Assembly (NCBI GenBank): GCA_016715245.1
Contig: JADKAS010000003.1
Span: 1-64,000, forward strand
Length of the DNA stretch: 64,000 nucleotides
Source: Saprospiraceae bacterium
GTDB taxonomy: Bacteria > Bacteroidota > Bacteroidia > Chitinophagales > Saprospiraceae
Direction: 5' to 3'
The notes under the pieces are model-generated. The model worked only from the letters and a program-made list of their open reading frames with translations, was not told where the DNA came from and made no database searches. Made by a program: the position numbers and the translations under genes. Position 1 is the first letter of the stretch. Every line of letters starts with the position of its first letter. Positions 45,223 to 54,497 of the stretch are shown here, piece after piece.

Positions 45223-46413
45223 TTGAATCGTCCTTTCAACACCGTTGCTTTTTTTGAATTTGAATTTCACAATGAAGTTTTGAAAGCCTATGTACATCAT
45301 TTTTTACCTATTTCTTCGAAAATTATTGTTTTTACAAACCAATTCAATTTTAATCAAAGCAGACAATGGAGCAATAATCCAAAAATCACATGGATTGTTG
45401 AAACTAAAAAGACAGGACTACACAGTCTGCTGGACAAACACCAAGAGGAACTTGTGTATTGCGATATCATTATTTTAACTTCCATGCCGGAAGTAAATAA
45501 CCATGAAATATCTATAAAATTTCCATGTCCGGCATGGCTTGTAATCCATAACCTACATACATCTTTTGGTAATGTACTTCAACATTATTATATTGGAAAA
45601 GAATGGTGGAAAGATATGCTAAAACTTATCAGATATATCTTTTATCATGGGAATAAAGCAACAAATACTATTTTAAATAATGTTGAAAATATCATTCTTC
45701 CTTCAGAAAACATAAGAGAATACTTTATAAAAACCTTTCAGGACAGTCGGTTTCCATCTCCTGTAATTATTCCTTTCAATCGATTTGAAAAACAGGTAAT
45801 TCCTTTGAAAAATGAAATTTTCAGAATGGTGGTTCCAGGAAGTATCACCATGTATACAAGAGATTATCAATTGCTGTACGAAGCAATAAAGCTTGTTTTG
45901 TCAAAAACCGAAACAAAAATTTTCCTTACACTATTGGGAAAACCAAGAGACCATACTTGTGAAAAAATATTAGCAAAAATTCAGCAACTGACGGGTGAAA
46001 ATTTTACTTTTCAATATTTTATGGAATTTGTTGATCAGGATGTATTTGACGATATTTTACTTCAGTCAAATATTATTTTGGCTCCGCTTCAGAAAGAGAC
46101 CAGATATGATGTGTTCAAAGAATGTTATGGATATTCAACAGAAAGCGGAAACATAGCTGATATAATCAGATATGGAATTCCGGGTATTATTCCTGAATAT
46201 TATCCTTTTCCTGAAGAAGGCGCTTTTTTGGTAAAAAAATACCAAAATGCGGATAGTTTATCAGAAGCTATCCTTCATTTTATTGAAAACGATAAGAACA
46301 AAAATCAATTTGAAGAATTGTTGTACTTTTGTTCAGAACAGGTAAGTAAAAGAATATTGGCACAATGGGAAAAAACCCATTCAAAAATGGATACATTTGG
46401 TCATGACGGATAA
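45223..46413 (+). CDS. Glycosyltransferase-like protein (GT4/GT-B type)
   Basis: The 396-residue protein begins at TTG 45223 (MNRPFNTVAFFEFEFH). The C-terminal half carries GT-B-like segments: RMVVPGSITMYTRDYQLLYEAIKLVLSK, FLTLLGKPRD, and a sugar-nucleotide-binding-like region around ADIIRYGIPGIIPEYYPFP with acidic residues. I assign GT4-like on overall pattern, with no signature motif as clear as in the 44169 gene. It is the first of three overlapping or closely spaced plus-strand genes. Confidence 0.6.
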   Translation: MNRPFNTVAFFEFEFHNEVLKAYVHHFLPISSKIIVFTNQFNFNQSRQWSNNPKITWIVETKKTGLHSLLDKHQEELVYCDIIILTSMPEVNNHEISIKFPCPAWLVIHNLHTSFGNVLQHYYIGKEWWKDMLKLIRYIFYHGNKATNTILNNVENIILPSENIREYFIKTFQDSRFPSPVIIPFNRFEKQVIPLKNEIFRMVVPGSITMYTRDYQLLYEAIKLVLSKTETKIFLTLLGKPRDHTCEKILAKIQQLTGENFTFQYFMEFVDQDVFDDILLQSNIILAPLQKETRYDVFKECYGYSTESGNIADIIRYGIPGIIPEYYPFPEEGAFLVKKYQNADSLSEAILHFIENDKNKNQFEELLYFCSEQVSKRILAQWEKTHSKMDTFGHDG

Positions 46414-47350
46414 AGAAAAATATATTATTTTTTGCAGGGATCATCGTGATATTCCATGTTTTTATCAACCCAAATGGCTTGATGTTGTATGCAACGGCAC
46501 TTGGGATGTGGTTTGTGCGTATGACCAATCTGATGACATCGTAGCCTTTATGCCTGTATATCACACGAAAAAATATAGCATTTCAGCTATTACAAACCCC
46601 AGACTGACGCCTTATCAAGGGGTATATTTTGTTGAAAGATCTGATTTCGTCAATCAACAGAAAAAACAGTCACATCTGTTTAAAGCCTTACATCAAATAA
46701 TTCATAAATTGGGTAATCCTGCATTTTTCAAAGTAAAATTTCACACTTCCTTTGACATGTGGTTGCCCTTTTATTATGCCGGATTCAAACAAACTACTTT
46801 TTATTCATATTTATTACATGATATTAAAAATCACGAGAAGATATTTAATGGGTTTAAATCAACTCGTAGAAACATAATTCGGAAAGCGGAAATAACATTG
46901 CGGATTACAGAGAGTGAGGATATAGACATCTTATATTCACTTCTTCAGAAAACTTTTAATAAAAAATCGGAAAAGATTCCATTTGATCTTTCTTACTTAC
47001 AAAGGATCAATGATGTAATGAAAGAGCAAAGGACTATTTTATTGGCAGTGGATGAAAAACAAAATATACATGCCGGGATATTTATCCTTTTTGATCAAAA
47101 AAGAGCCTATAATTTACTTTTTGGTACTGATTTCAGATATTCTGATAGTGGTGCATCATCTTTTCTTATGTGGGAAGCCATAAAATACGCTTCCAAAAAG
47201 GTTGATATTTTTGATTTTGAAGGTAGCAGATTACCAACAATCCAACCCTTTTTTCAGAGTTTTGGGGGGACTCCAACCCCATATTTTGAAATATATAGAG
47301 CAAAAAATAAGGTTTGGGAGATTATTTTTTCTTTTTTGAAAAAGATGTGA
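46403..47350 (+). CDS. GNAT/FemAB-like acyltransferase
   Basis: I take ATG 46403 (MTDKEKYIIFC), overlapping the upstream stop by 11 bases; an upstream in-frame TTG adds two residues. The protein of about 315 residues has a FemAB-like pattern: FMPVYHTKKYSISAITNPRLTPYQG, STRRNIIRKAE, and an acetyltransferase-like core (AGIFILFDQKRAYNLLFGTDFRYSDSGASSFLMWEAIKYAS, DFEGS). Such proteins often add acyl or aminoacyl groups to cell-wall or glycan precursors. It sits between two glycosyltransferase genes, supporting a role in decorating a surface glycan. Confidence 0.65.
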   Translation: MTDKEKYIIFCRDHRDIPCFYQPKWLDVVCNGTWDVVCAYDQSDDIVAFMPVYHTKKYSISAITNPRLTPYQGVYFVERSDFVNQQKKQSHLFKALHQIIHKLGNPAFFKVKFHTSFDMWLPFYYAGFKQTTFYSYLLHDIKNHEKIFNGFKSTRRNIIRKAEITLRITESEDIDILYSLLQKTFNKKSEKIPFDLSYLQRINDVMKEQRTILLAVDEKQNIHAGIFILFDQKRAYNLLFGTDFRYSDSGASSFLMWEAIKYASKKVDIFDFEGSRLPTIQPFFQSFGGTPTPYFEIYRAKNKVWEIIFSFLKKM

Positions 47351-47354
47351 TGTA

Positions 47355-48485
47355 GTGGAAGATCAAAGTAAAAAAACCATTTGGTTGATCACGCTTGCAG
47401 ATAAAACCAATTCCCTTCATGCCGGTATTGTAAGTAAAGCGTATGCTCAAAAAGAAGCAATGGATAATCTCGGTTATGCGACTGAGATGTTTTTATTGCA
47501 AGGAAATGAGATTATAGACCAAAGGGGAAAAGTATTAAATAAAATTTACCCGGTGGCAATTCGATTTGGCTTTTTCAGTTTTTTAAAAACCAAAATGAAA
47601 AATGAAAAAAAGGCACCGGATATCTTGTATATCCGATATCCATTTACTACACTTTCTTTTTTAAGCTTTTTAAGAAATGTGCGAAGAAATTACAAAACCT
47701 GTAAAACGGTTGTTGAATTTCCAACCTATCCTTATAAAAATGAATTTCAGGGATGGAGTAAAATTAAATATTATTATGATCAGTTTCTTTTTGATTTTGC
47801 TAAAAAAAATATAGATCTTGCTGCAGTCATTGGCAATAAAATGCATATTTCAGGTGTAAAAACCACCTTTTTATCCAATAGTATAAAAATTCCTGAGTTT
47901 TCTCCAAAAAATAATCCTGATAAAAATGTTTTCGGGATGCTGGCTATTGGAAACTGGAATGATTGGCATGGACTTGACAGGGTAATCATCGGACTGGAAA
48001 ATTATTATCAAAATCAACCTTACAAAAAAGTAAAACTACATGTCATCGGAGAAGGAAATGGATTACAGAATATCAAATCCCTTGTGCGATCAAAAAAACT
48101 TGAAGAGCACGTATTATTTTATGGAAAAAAGGAAGAAAAAGAAATTGATAAAATTTGTTCTTTTTGTCATATAGGCGTTGGGGTACTTGGTATTCATAGA
48201 AAAGGACTGAATCATCAAAGTCCATTGAAACACAGGTATTATATAAGCCGCGGTCTTCCTTTGTTTTACAGTACAAAAGATGATGACCTTTCAGAAAATT
48301 TACCATTTGTATTCATGTGTGAAGAAAATGATGATCCGGTTGCAATTTCTGAAATCATTGAATTTACAAAAAAATGTCCTGTCAGCAGCATAGAAATATG
48401 GGATTTTGCAAATGATCATTTGCGATGGGAAGGCAAGTTTATCGATATTTTTCACACTTTATGTGTACATAACAGGGAGCATTAA
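47355..48485 (+). CDS. Family 4 glycosyltransferase
   Basis: The 376-residue protein starts at GTG 47355, 5 bases after the preceding gene. The GT-B pattern is visible: KAYAQKEAMDNLGYATEMF at the N-terminus, AIGNWNDWHGLDRVIIGLENY, VKLHVIGEGNGLQNIKSL and LEEHVLFYGKKE, followed by the sugar-binding-like GVGVLGIHRKGLNHQSPLKHRYYISRG. It probably builds the same surface glycan as its neighbours. Donor and acceptor are not known. Confidence 0.78.
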   Translation: MEDQSKKTIWLITLADKTNSLHAGIVSKAYAQKEAMDNLGYATEMFLLQGNEIIDQRGKVLNKIYPVAIRFGFFSFLKTKMKNEKKAPDILYIRYPFTTLSFLSFLRNVRRNYKTCKTVVEFPTYPYKNEFQGWSKIKYYYDQFLFDFAKKNIDLAAVIGNKMHISGVKTTFLSNSIKIPEFSPKNNPDKNVFGMLAIGNWNDWHGLDRVIIGLENYYQNQPYKKVKLHVIGEGNGLQNIKSLVRSKKLEEHVLFYGKKEEKEIDKICSFCHIGVGVLGIHRKGLNHQSPLKHRYYISRGLPLFYSTKDDDLSENLPFVFMCEENDDPVAISEIIEFTKKCPVSSIEIWDFANDHLRWEGKFIDIFHTLCVHNREH

Positions 48486-48600
48486 AGATAAAGACAATTT
48501 TCCAACTGTAAACGCAGACAATCCTAAATCCTTGTTAAACGAAAGAATAAAATGTTTGATTCACCGGGCAATGTTTATTTTTGCAAAATATTATTTTTAG

Positions 48601-50253
48601 ATGTCGGTCAGAAAGTTTAATAGCACCTTAATACAGCAACTTTATCTTATCCTTGTAGTGATTTCACTTTGTATGGTGGTATTTGGTTGTGCGAGCACGG
48701 GTGAATTGATAGGCGGGTCTAAAGATGTTTTACCCCCTAAAATTGACAGTTTATTGTCCACGGCAAATTATCAGACGTATTTTAAAAAGCAGGACTTAAA
48801 TCTGCATTTTGATGAATACATTGTGGTAAAAGATGCATACAAACAAATATTAGTTTCTCCTCCACTACAATATCTTCCTAAAGTCACCGGCAGAGGTAAA
48901 AAAGTAAAATTTTCTTTTCATGAGGATGAAATTTTGAGAAATGACGTGACCTATACCATAAATTTTGGAGAAGCCATTGTGGATTTCAGGGAAGGAAACA
49001 AGTTGACAAATTTTTCATATGTTTTTTCCACCGGTGCTGAACTGGACAGTTTATCCGTAAAAGGCATGGTATTGGATTCAAAAACCTCATTACCTTTAGA
49101 AAATGTTCAGATTTTATTGTACGATGTCCTTTATGACTCTGTTGTGGTAAAAGAAAGACCATATTATGCTGTCAAAACTGATAAAACGGGAAAATTTATT
49201 TGTAGCAATATTAAATCTGATACTTTTAAATTTCTGGCACTGGCAGATAATAATGCCAATCTTAAATATGATCTGGAAACAGAAAAAATCGGTTTTTTGG
49301 ATTCTCTTGTGTTTATTGATGATTCAACGCAAAACATCCCTTTACTTTTTCATATGTCAACACCGAAACCTAAAAGTAAAATTCTGGGGAAAAATAGTAA
49401 AAATTTTGGGGTAGTCGAGTTAACATACAATATTTCTCCGGACTCTATAGCTGTTTCATCGGAACCTAAAGATATTGAGATATTTAAAGAAATTGTTGGA
49501 GACAGTTTGTTTTTGTACTACTATACAAAGTTGGATTCTTTTACATTGATACTTGACAAAGATACGGTAAAAGTAAAAGTGCCGCCAACAGACCAAATCG
49601 CCAAATTGAAAAAATTTAATCTTTCAAGCGGAAGCAGCAATGTTATTCTGGCCGGAGACAGCCTTGTATTAAATGGCAATTTTCCAGTTAAAAAGTGGGA
49701 AAAAGCCGGAATAATTATTGAAGATACTATTGGAATTATAGATAATATAAATCTTTCACTCTCAGAAAATAAGATGAAAATTTTTGCCTCTGCCGAATGG
49801 CGCAGTGACATGTCATACACCTTAGTAATAGATTCCGGAAGTGTTGTTGATATTTTTGACAGGGTCAATGACTCATTTGACCTTGCATTTCAGGTATTAC
49901 CCAATAATAAAACTTCCGGATTAAACCTCAATTTTGTAAATTTTGATTCAACAAAACATTACAGGATAAATATAATAAGAGGTAATCAGATTATTGATTA
50001 TTTCACTTTTAATAATTCTTCTACCTTTGTTAGAAAATACAAGTCATTGATACCGGAATCATATACACTTGAGATAATTGAAGATTTGAACCAGAACGGA
50101 ATTTGGGATGCAGGTAATTATTGGAAAAAAACCCAACCTGAAAAAATGAAAATAACAAAAACAGAAAAATTAGATATCAACAGAGAATCTGATATTTCTG
50201 TGACATGGAAAGAAGATACAAATATTTCAAACACCACCAATAAAAAGAAATAA
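48601..50253 (+). CDS. Ig-like (Big_5) domain lipoprotein
   Basis: The 550-residue protein is a lipoprotein: signal segment ending VFGCASTGELIGG with the lipobox FGC, followed by the typical GGSKDVLPPKI of this Bacteroidota family (compare TGGPKDTTPPK). An Ig-like domain follows (LNLHFDEYIVVKDAYKQILVSPPL, RNDVTYTINFGEAIVDFREGN) with a longer beta-rich remainder, including a carboxypeptidase-regulatory-like segment (VLDSKTSLPLENVQILLYD). A structural envelope protein is the most that can be said. Its stop lies 2 bases before lptB. Confidence 0.75.
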   Translation: MSVRKFNSTLIQQLYLILVVISLCMVVFGCASTGELIGGSKDVLPPKIDSLLSTANYQTYFKKQDLNLHFDEYIVVKDAYKQILVSPPLQYLPKVTGRGKKVKFSFHEDEILRNDVTYTINFGEAIVDFREGNKLTNFSYVFSTGAELDSLSVKGMVLDSKTSLPLENVQILLYDVLYDSVVVKERPYYAVKTDKTGKFICSNIKSDTFKFLALADNNANLKYDLETEKIGFLDSLVFIDDSTQNIPLLFHMSTPKPKSKILGKNSKNFGVVELTYNISPDSIAVSSEPKDIEIFKEIVGDSLFLYYYTKLDSFTLILDKDTVKVKVPPTDQIAKLKKFNLSSGSSNVILAGDSLVLNGNFPVKKWEKAGIIIEDTIGIIDNINLSLSENKMKIFASAEWRSDMSYTLVIDSGSVVDIFDRVNDSFDLAFQVLPNNKTSGLNLNFVNFDSTKHYRINIIRGNQIIDYFTFNNSSTFVRKYKSLIPESYTLEIIEDLNQNGIWDAGNYWKKTQPEKMKITKTEKLDINRESDISVTWKEDTNISNTTNKKK

Positions 50254-50255
50254 AC

Positions 50256-51011
50256 ATGATTTTTAAATCAGAGTCATTGGTAAAATATTATGGAGTCAGG
50301 CAGGTAGTAAAAAATGTATCCATTAACGTGGCTCAGGGAGAAATTGTGGGATTATTAGGTCCTAACGGCGCGGGAAAAACAACTACCTTTTATATGATGG
50401 TCGGTTTTATCACGCCTACCTCAGGTAGGGTTTTCCTTGATGATGAGGAGATAACAAGGGATGCCATGTATCAGAGAGCACAGAAAGGTATTGGTTATTT
50501 GCCTCAGGAGCCGAGTGTTTTCAGAAAACTAAGTGTCGAGGACAATATTATGGCTGTTTTGGAAATGATGAAAATGAGCAAAGAGGATCGCAAGGAAAAA
50601 CTCGAAAGTCTGCTAGCAGAATTCAGGCTTCAGAAAGTGAGAAAAAATGTCGGTGATTCCTTATCAGGGGGTGAAAGAAGAAGAACGGAAATCGCAAGGT
50701 CGCTGGCATCTGAACCCAGATTTATATTACTGGATGAACCATTTGCAGGAATTGATCCGATTGCAGTAGAAGACATACAATATATTGTAGCCAAACTGAA
50801 AACAAAAAATATCGGAATTCTGATTACTGACCACAATGTACAGGAAACGTTATCCATTACAGACAGAGCATATCTGATGTTTGAAGGACAGATTCTCAAG
50901 GAAGGAACCGCAGAACAACTTGCAGAAGACGAAGTGGTCAGAAAGGTTTATCTGGGTAAAAATTTTGAGTTAAAGAGAAAAATCATTGATTTCAGTGAAG
51001 AACATATGTAA
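50256..51011 (+). CDS. lptB: LPS export ABC transporter ATP-binding protein LptB
   Basis: The 251-residue ATPase has Walker A GPNGAGKTTTFYMMVG, the signature SGGERRRTEIARSLA, and Walker B RFILLDEPFAGIDP. The ITDHNVQETLSI His and the DPIAVEDIQYIV segment match LptB. It powers lipopolysaccharide extraction from the inner membrane with LptFG, not seen here. It starts 2 bases after the Ig-like lipoprotein and overlaps the next small ORF, forming a compact operon. Confidence 0.93.
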   Translation: MIFKSESLVKYYGVRQVVKNVSINVAQGEIVGLLGPNGAGKTTTFYMMVGFITPTSGRVFLDDEEITRDAMYQRAQKGIGYLPQEPSVFRKLSVEDNIMAVLEMMKMSKEDRKEKLESLLAEFRLQKVRKNVGDSLSGGERRRTEIARSLASEPRFILLDEPFAGIDPIAVEDIQYIVAKLKTKNIGILITDHNVQETLSITDRAYLMFEGQILKEGTAEQLAEDEVVRKVYLGKNFELKRKIIDFSEEHM

Positions 51012-51237
51012 GATTTTTGTAGTTGTTTTTATTTGTTTTTATTCCTGTAATGATGCGGAAACGATTACGTCTGAACAAAAATACATGGCAGATACTTTCT
51101 ATGCCAAACAATTGGATGTTTTGAGACTGCAGGGAGACTCGTTATGTAAAATATACAAAGATACGTTTTACCAAAAAGCTGTAGATTCTTTACAGGATGA
51201 ATACCTTGATAATTTTGAATACTATTTTAGAAAATAA
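50986..51237 (+). CDS. Small lipoprotein overlapping the lptB end
   Basis: An 83-residue product with a lipobox (VFICFYSCNDAETI) and the charged remainder KYMADTFYAKQLDVLRLQGDSLCKIYKDTFYQKAVDSLQDEYLD. The likely start is TTG 50986 or GTG 50995, so it overlaps lptB by 17-26 bases, which suggests coupling. It resembles no known family that I can name. A second tiny lipoprotein follows directly. Confidence 0.6.
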   Translation: MISVKNICKIFVVVFICFYSCNDAETITSEQKYMADTFYAKQLDVLRLQGDSLCKIYKDTFYQKAVDSLQDEYLDNFEYYFRK

Positions 51238-51241
51238 ACAA

Positions 51242-51583
51242 ATGAAGATATTTATTTCAAGTATTCTGATTATAGGCTTAGTTTCATGTTTGGCGGAACC
51301 AAAACCGACAGATAAATTGATAATGCAAAGGATAGAGGAAAGAAAAAATGAATATCTGAATTCAGTACTGGAAGCATGTAGAATAGAAGCTGAAGCAAGA
51401 GCTTCCATGTATGTAGATTCATTATTATCTGAACAAATCCAGATAAGTCTGAACGAGGATGTTAATTTTCCATTAAAACCGGAAAAACCTGTTTCAAAAA
51501 ATCCTGTGATAATAAATGGTTTCTACAAACCTGAAACTATATTTAAAGATACCGTACTGGTTCAGGTTAAAAAACCCCAATAA
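51242..51583 (+). CDS. Small lipoprotein
   Basis: From ATG 51242 (MKIFISSILIIGLVSCLAEPKP) it has 113 residues with a lipobox LVSC; the longer frame from 51197 is unlikely. The segment MQRIEERKNEYLNSVLEACRIEAEARASMYVDSLLSEQI looks like an amphipathic, possibly coiled helix. It lies 4 bases after the preceding small lipoprotein gene. The pair probably share a transcript with lptB. Function is unknown. Confidence 0.62.
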   Translation: MKIFISSILIIGLVSCLAEPKPTDKLIMQRIEERKNEYLNSVLEACRIEAEARASMYVDSLLSEQIQISLNEDVNFPLKPEKPVSKNPVIINGFYKPETIFKDTVLVQVKKPQ

Positions 51584-51633
51584 TACTGAAGAGGAAAAGT
51601 CTCAAATGAAAAAACAAAACCTATATGGATGTA

Positions 51634-53565
51634 TCAGGCTTCCAGTTTTGCAGTAAAATGAGTAACAAATTCACTAACAGACATGGTTCCGAGGTCGCCT
51701 TCTCCCTGACGACGCACTGAAACGGATTGGTTTTCGGCTTCTTTATCACCGATGATCAACATATAAGGGACACGTTTCAGTTCAGTATCCCTGATTTTAC
51801 GACCAATAGATTCTGCTCTTTCATCAATAAAACCGCGAATATCGTGTTTTGCCAATTCCTGTTTGATCTCTTCACAATATGGAATCCATTTGTCTGAGAT
51901 TGGAAGCAGAGCATATTGGTCAGGGGTAAGCCAAAGTGGAAATTTTCCGGCGGTATGTTCGATGAGAATAGATATAAATCGTTCCATAGAACCAAATGGT
52001 GCCCGATGAATCATGACCGGACGATGGGGCTGATTGTCAGCACCTATATATTCCAATTCGAATCGTTCAGGCAAATTATAATCGACTTGAATCGTACCCA
52101 GCTGCCATGATCTTCCAAGGGCATCTTTAATCATAAAATCGAGTTTGGGCCCGTAAAAAGCAGCTTCCCCCAATTCTGTGGTAGTAACTAGATCTACTTC
52201 AGAGGTGGCATCGATTATTGCTTTTTCAGCGGCATTCCAGTTTTCATCAGAGCCGATATACTTTTCAGGATTGTTGGGATCTCGCAAAGATATCTGCGCA
52301 GTAAAGTTGTCAAAGCCCATTTTTTTAATCACCGTTGTGGTCAGTTCAAGGACTTTAAGAAATTCACTTTTAAGTTGATCCTGCGTACAGAAAATATGAG
52401 CGTCATCCTGTGTAAAACCCCTGACTCTTGACAATCCATGAAGCTCGCCACTTTGTTCGTAGCGGTAGACAGTACCAAATTCTCCGATGCGAAGCGGTAG
52501 TTCGCGGTAAGAACGCGGCCGATGACCGTATATTTCACAATGGTGAGGACAATTCATTGGTTTGAGCAGAAATTCCTCTCCCTCTTTTGGTGTATGAATA
52601 GGTTGGAAACTATCTGCTCCGTATTTGGCATAGTGTCCGGAAGTTACATATAGGCTTTTACTGCCGATATGGGGTGTGACCACCATCTGGTATCCTTGTT
52701 TTTCCTGTTCAGCGCGTAAAAAATTCTGTAATCTTTCTCTCAGTTGTGTTCCTTTCGGCAACCAGATAGGAAGGCCCTGACCTACTTTTTCAGAAAACAT
52801 AAAAAGTTCGAGTTCGGCACCCAGTTTTCTGTGGTCTCTTTTTTTGGCTTCTTCAAGCAATTCCAGATATTCGGTCAGTTCCTTTGCTTTAGGAAAAGTT
52901 ATGGCATAAATACGCGTCATTTGTTTGCGTTTTTCATCGCCTCTCCAGTAAGCTCCGGCCAGATTCATGAGTTTTACCGCTTTTATGGAAGAAGTGTCCG
53001 GAATATGTGGGCCTTTACATAAATCTGTGAAATTACCCTGAGTATAAAAGGTAATTTGTCCATCCTGAAGATCCTGCAGGAGTTCTATTTTATATTCATC
53101 ATGTTTTTCTGTAAAATACTGAATGGCTTCGGATTTGGAGACATTTTTACGGATATACTGACTTTTTAATCTTGCCAGTTCAAGAATTTTTTCTTCTATT
53201 TTCGGCAAATCAGATGGTGTCAATGTTATATCTCCGGTATCTACATCATAATAAAAACCGTTATCGATGGCGGGTCCAATGCCGAATTTAGTACCAGGAT
53301 ACAGAAATTCAAGTGCTTCAGCCATTAAGTGAGCTGAGGAATGCCAGTAGGTTGCTTTTCCTTCCTTGTCATTCCACGTATGCAATTTAATAAGTGAATC
53401 CTCATTTATTGGTCTTGAGGCGTCCCATACTTCTCCGTTTATTGTAGCGGAAAGAACATTTCGTGCAAGCCCTTCACTTATGGATAAAGCAATATCCATA
53501 GCTGTACTTCCTTTTGTGTATTGTCGTACACTTCCGTCAGGTAGTGTAATATTAATCATTGACAT
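51634..53565 (-). CDS. thrS: Threonine--tRNA ligase
   Basis: At 643 residues this is full-length ThrS: TGS domain (MINITLPDGSVRQYTKGS), second additional domain with HSSAHLMAEALEFLYP, the class II catalytic core (MNCPHHCEIYGHRPRSYRELPLRIGEFGTVYRYEQSGELHGLSRVRGFTQDD compared by blocks), zinc-binding Cys-His residues in LKPMNCPHHCEIYG, HRAPFGSMERF and a C-terminal anticodon-binding domain. The first Met is at 53565 or 53559. It charges tRNA-Thr and edits Ser-tRNA. It stands alone on the minus strand. Confidence 0.95.
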   Translation of the reverse strand: MSMINITLPDGSVRQYTKGSTAMDIALSISEGLARNVLSATINGEVWDASRPINEDSLIKLHTWNDKEGKATYWHSSAHLMAEALEFLYPGTKFGIGPAIDNGFYYDVDTGDITLTPSDLPKIEEKILELARLKSQYIRKNVSKSEAIQYFTEKHDEYKIELLQDLQDGQITFYTQGNFTDLCKGPHIPDTSSIKAVKLMNLAGAYWRGDEKRKQMTRIYAITFPKAKELTEYLELLEEAKKRDHRKLGAELELFMFSEKVGQGLPIWLPKGTQLRERLQNFLRAEQEKQGYQMVVTPHIGSKSLYVTSGHYAKYGADSFQPIHTPKEGEEFLLKPMNCPHHCEIYGHRPRSYRELPLRIGEFGTVYRYEQSGELHGLSRVRGFTQDDAHIFCTQDQLKSEFLKVLELTTTVIKKMGFDNFTAQISLRDPNNPEKYIGSDENWNAAEKAIIDATSEVDLVTTTELGEAAFYGPKLDFMIKDALGRSWQLGTIQVDYNLPERFELEYIGADNQPHRPVMIHRAPFGSMERFISILIEHTAGKFPLWLTPDQYALLPISDKWIPYCEEIKQELAKHDIRGFIDERAESIGRKIRDTELKRVPYMLIIGDKEAENQSVSVRRQGEGDLGTMSVSEFVTHFTAKLEA

Positions 53566-53584
53566 GTAAAATAATTTTAAACCA

Positions 53585-53592
53585 CAAAGGTA
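53585..53592 (-). promoter_or_regulatory. Putative -7 element for thrS
   Basis: TACCTTTG on the minus strand matches TAnnTTTG, 20 bases before the thrS start. The nearest TTG is 25 bases further upstream, too far for the standard spacing. Confidence 0.35.
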
Positions 53593-53688
53593 AATTTTTT
53601 TAAAGAAAAGTAAATATCAAATATTGATAAGGGTATCAAATCAATATTATTTTAATGGTTTATTAATTATTTTATTTACAAATCCGAA

Positions 53689-54384
53689 TTAAATAAGTCC
53701 TTCGTCGGCAAAACTGAAATATTGAAATTCGGTAATGATGACGTGATCAAAAAGGTTTATTTCCATTAGTTTACACGCTTTTTTTATATTGTCCGTTAAT
53801 GTTTTGTCTTCCTGAGATGGTTTTGTTACGCCGGAAGGGTGGTTGTGGGACAATATTATTCCAACGGCAAAATTTTCCAAAGCATATCTGATTATCTGAC
53901 GAACATCCACGACTGTTGCTGTCTGGCTTCCCATACTTATTTTTTTAATTCCAAGAATTTTATTTGCCCTGTTGAGTAAAATAATCCAGAATTCTTCATG
54001 ACTCAAATCACCAATGAGAGGTTTCATGATGTCATTCACATCTTTGCTACTGGTTATCATCTGTCTTTCCATGGCAGTCTCAGACTGGCGTCTTTTCCCA
54101 AGTTCAAGAGCAGCAATAATGGTGATTGCTTTTGCACATCCCACACCTTTATATTTTTTGGTGAGTTCTTTTATGGTAGACCTTCCCAATTCATGAAGAT
54201 TATGGTGATGGTCAGCCATAATCTTTTTAGCAAGATCGACAACAGAAAACCCAATTGTTCCTGAACCCATCAAAATAGCAAGCAATTCTGCATTAGTAAG
54301 ACTTTTTGCACCCGAAAGTAACAACTTTTCGCGGGGACGGTCTTCAACAGACCAATCCTTTACTCTGGATAGTTTTTCTTCCAT
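53689..54384 (-). CDS. radC: RadC-like JAB-domain protein
   Basis: I place the start at ATG 54384 (MEEKLSRVKDWSVEDRPREKLL). The product has 231 residues, with an N-terminal helix-hairpin-helix-like part (LTNAELLAILMGSGT, KYKGVGCAKAITIIAALEL) and the metal-binding JAMM motif HNHPSGVTKPSQED with an upstream Glu. RadC-like proteins are common; a true DNA-repair role is not proven. It lies between thrS and the cystathionine gamma-synthase gene. Confidence 0.9.
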   Translation of the reverse strand: MEEKLSRVKDWSVEDRPREKLLLSGAKSLTNAELLAILMGSGTIGFSVVDLAKKIMADHHHNLHELGRSTIKELTKKYKGVGCAKAITIIAALELGKRRQSETAMERQMITSSKDVNDIMKPLIGDLSHEEFWIILLNRANKILGIKKISMGSQTATVVDVRQIIRYALENFAVGIILSHNHPSGVTKPSQEDKTLTDNIKKACKLMEINLFDHVIITEFQYFSFADEGLI

Positions 54385-54497
54385 AATATTAGTTTTTAAT
54401 AGTTTGTCTTTAAACAAACCACTAAATGCAAAAGTTCAAAAAAAACATTATCGGTAACAATGTTTCTTTTGAACTTTTTGAACCTTATGATAATAAA

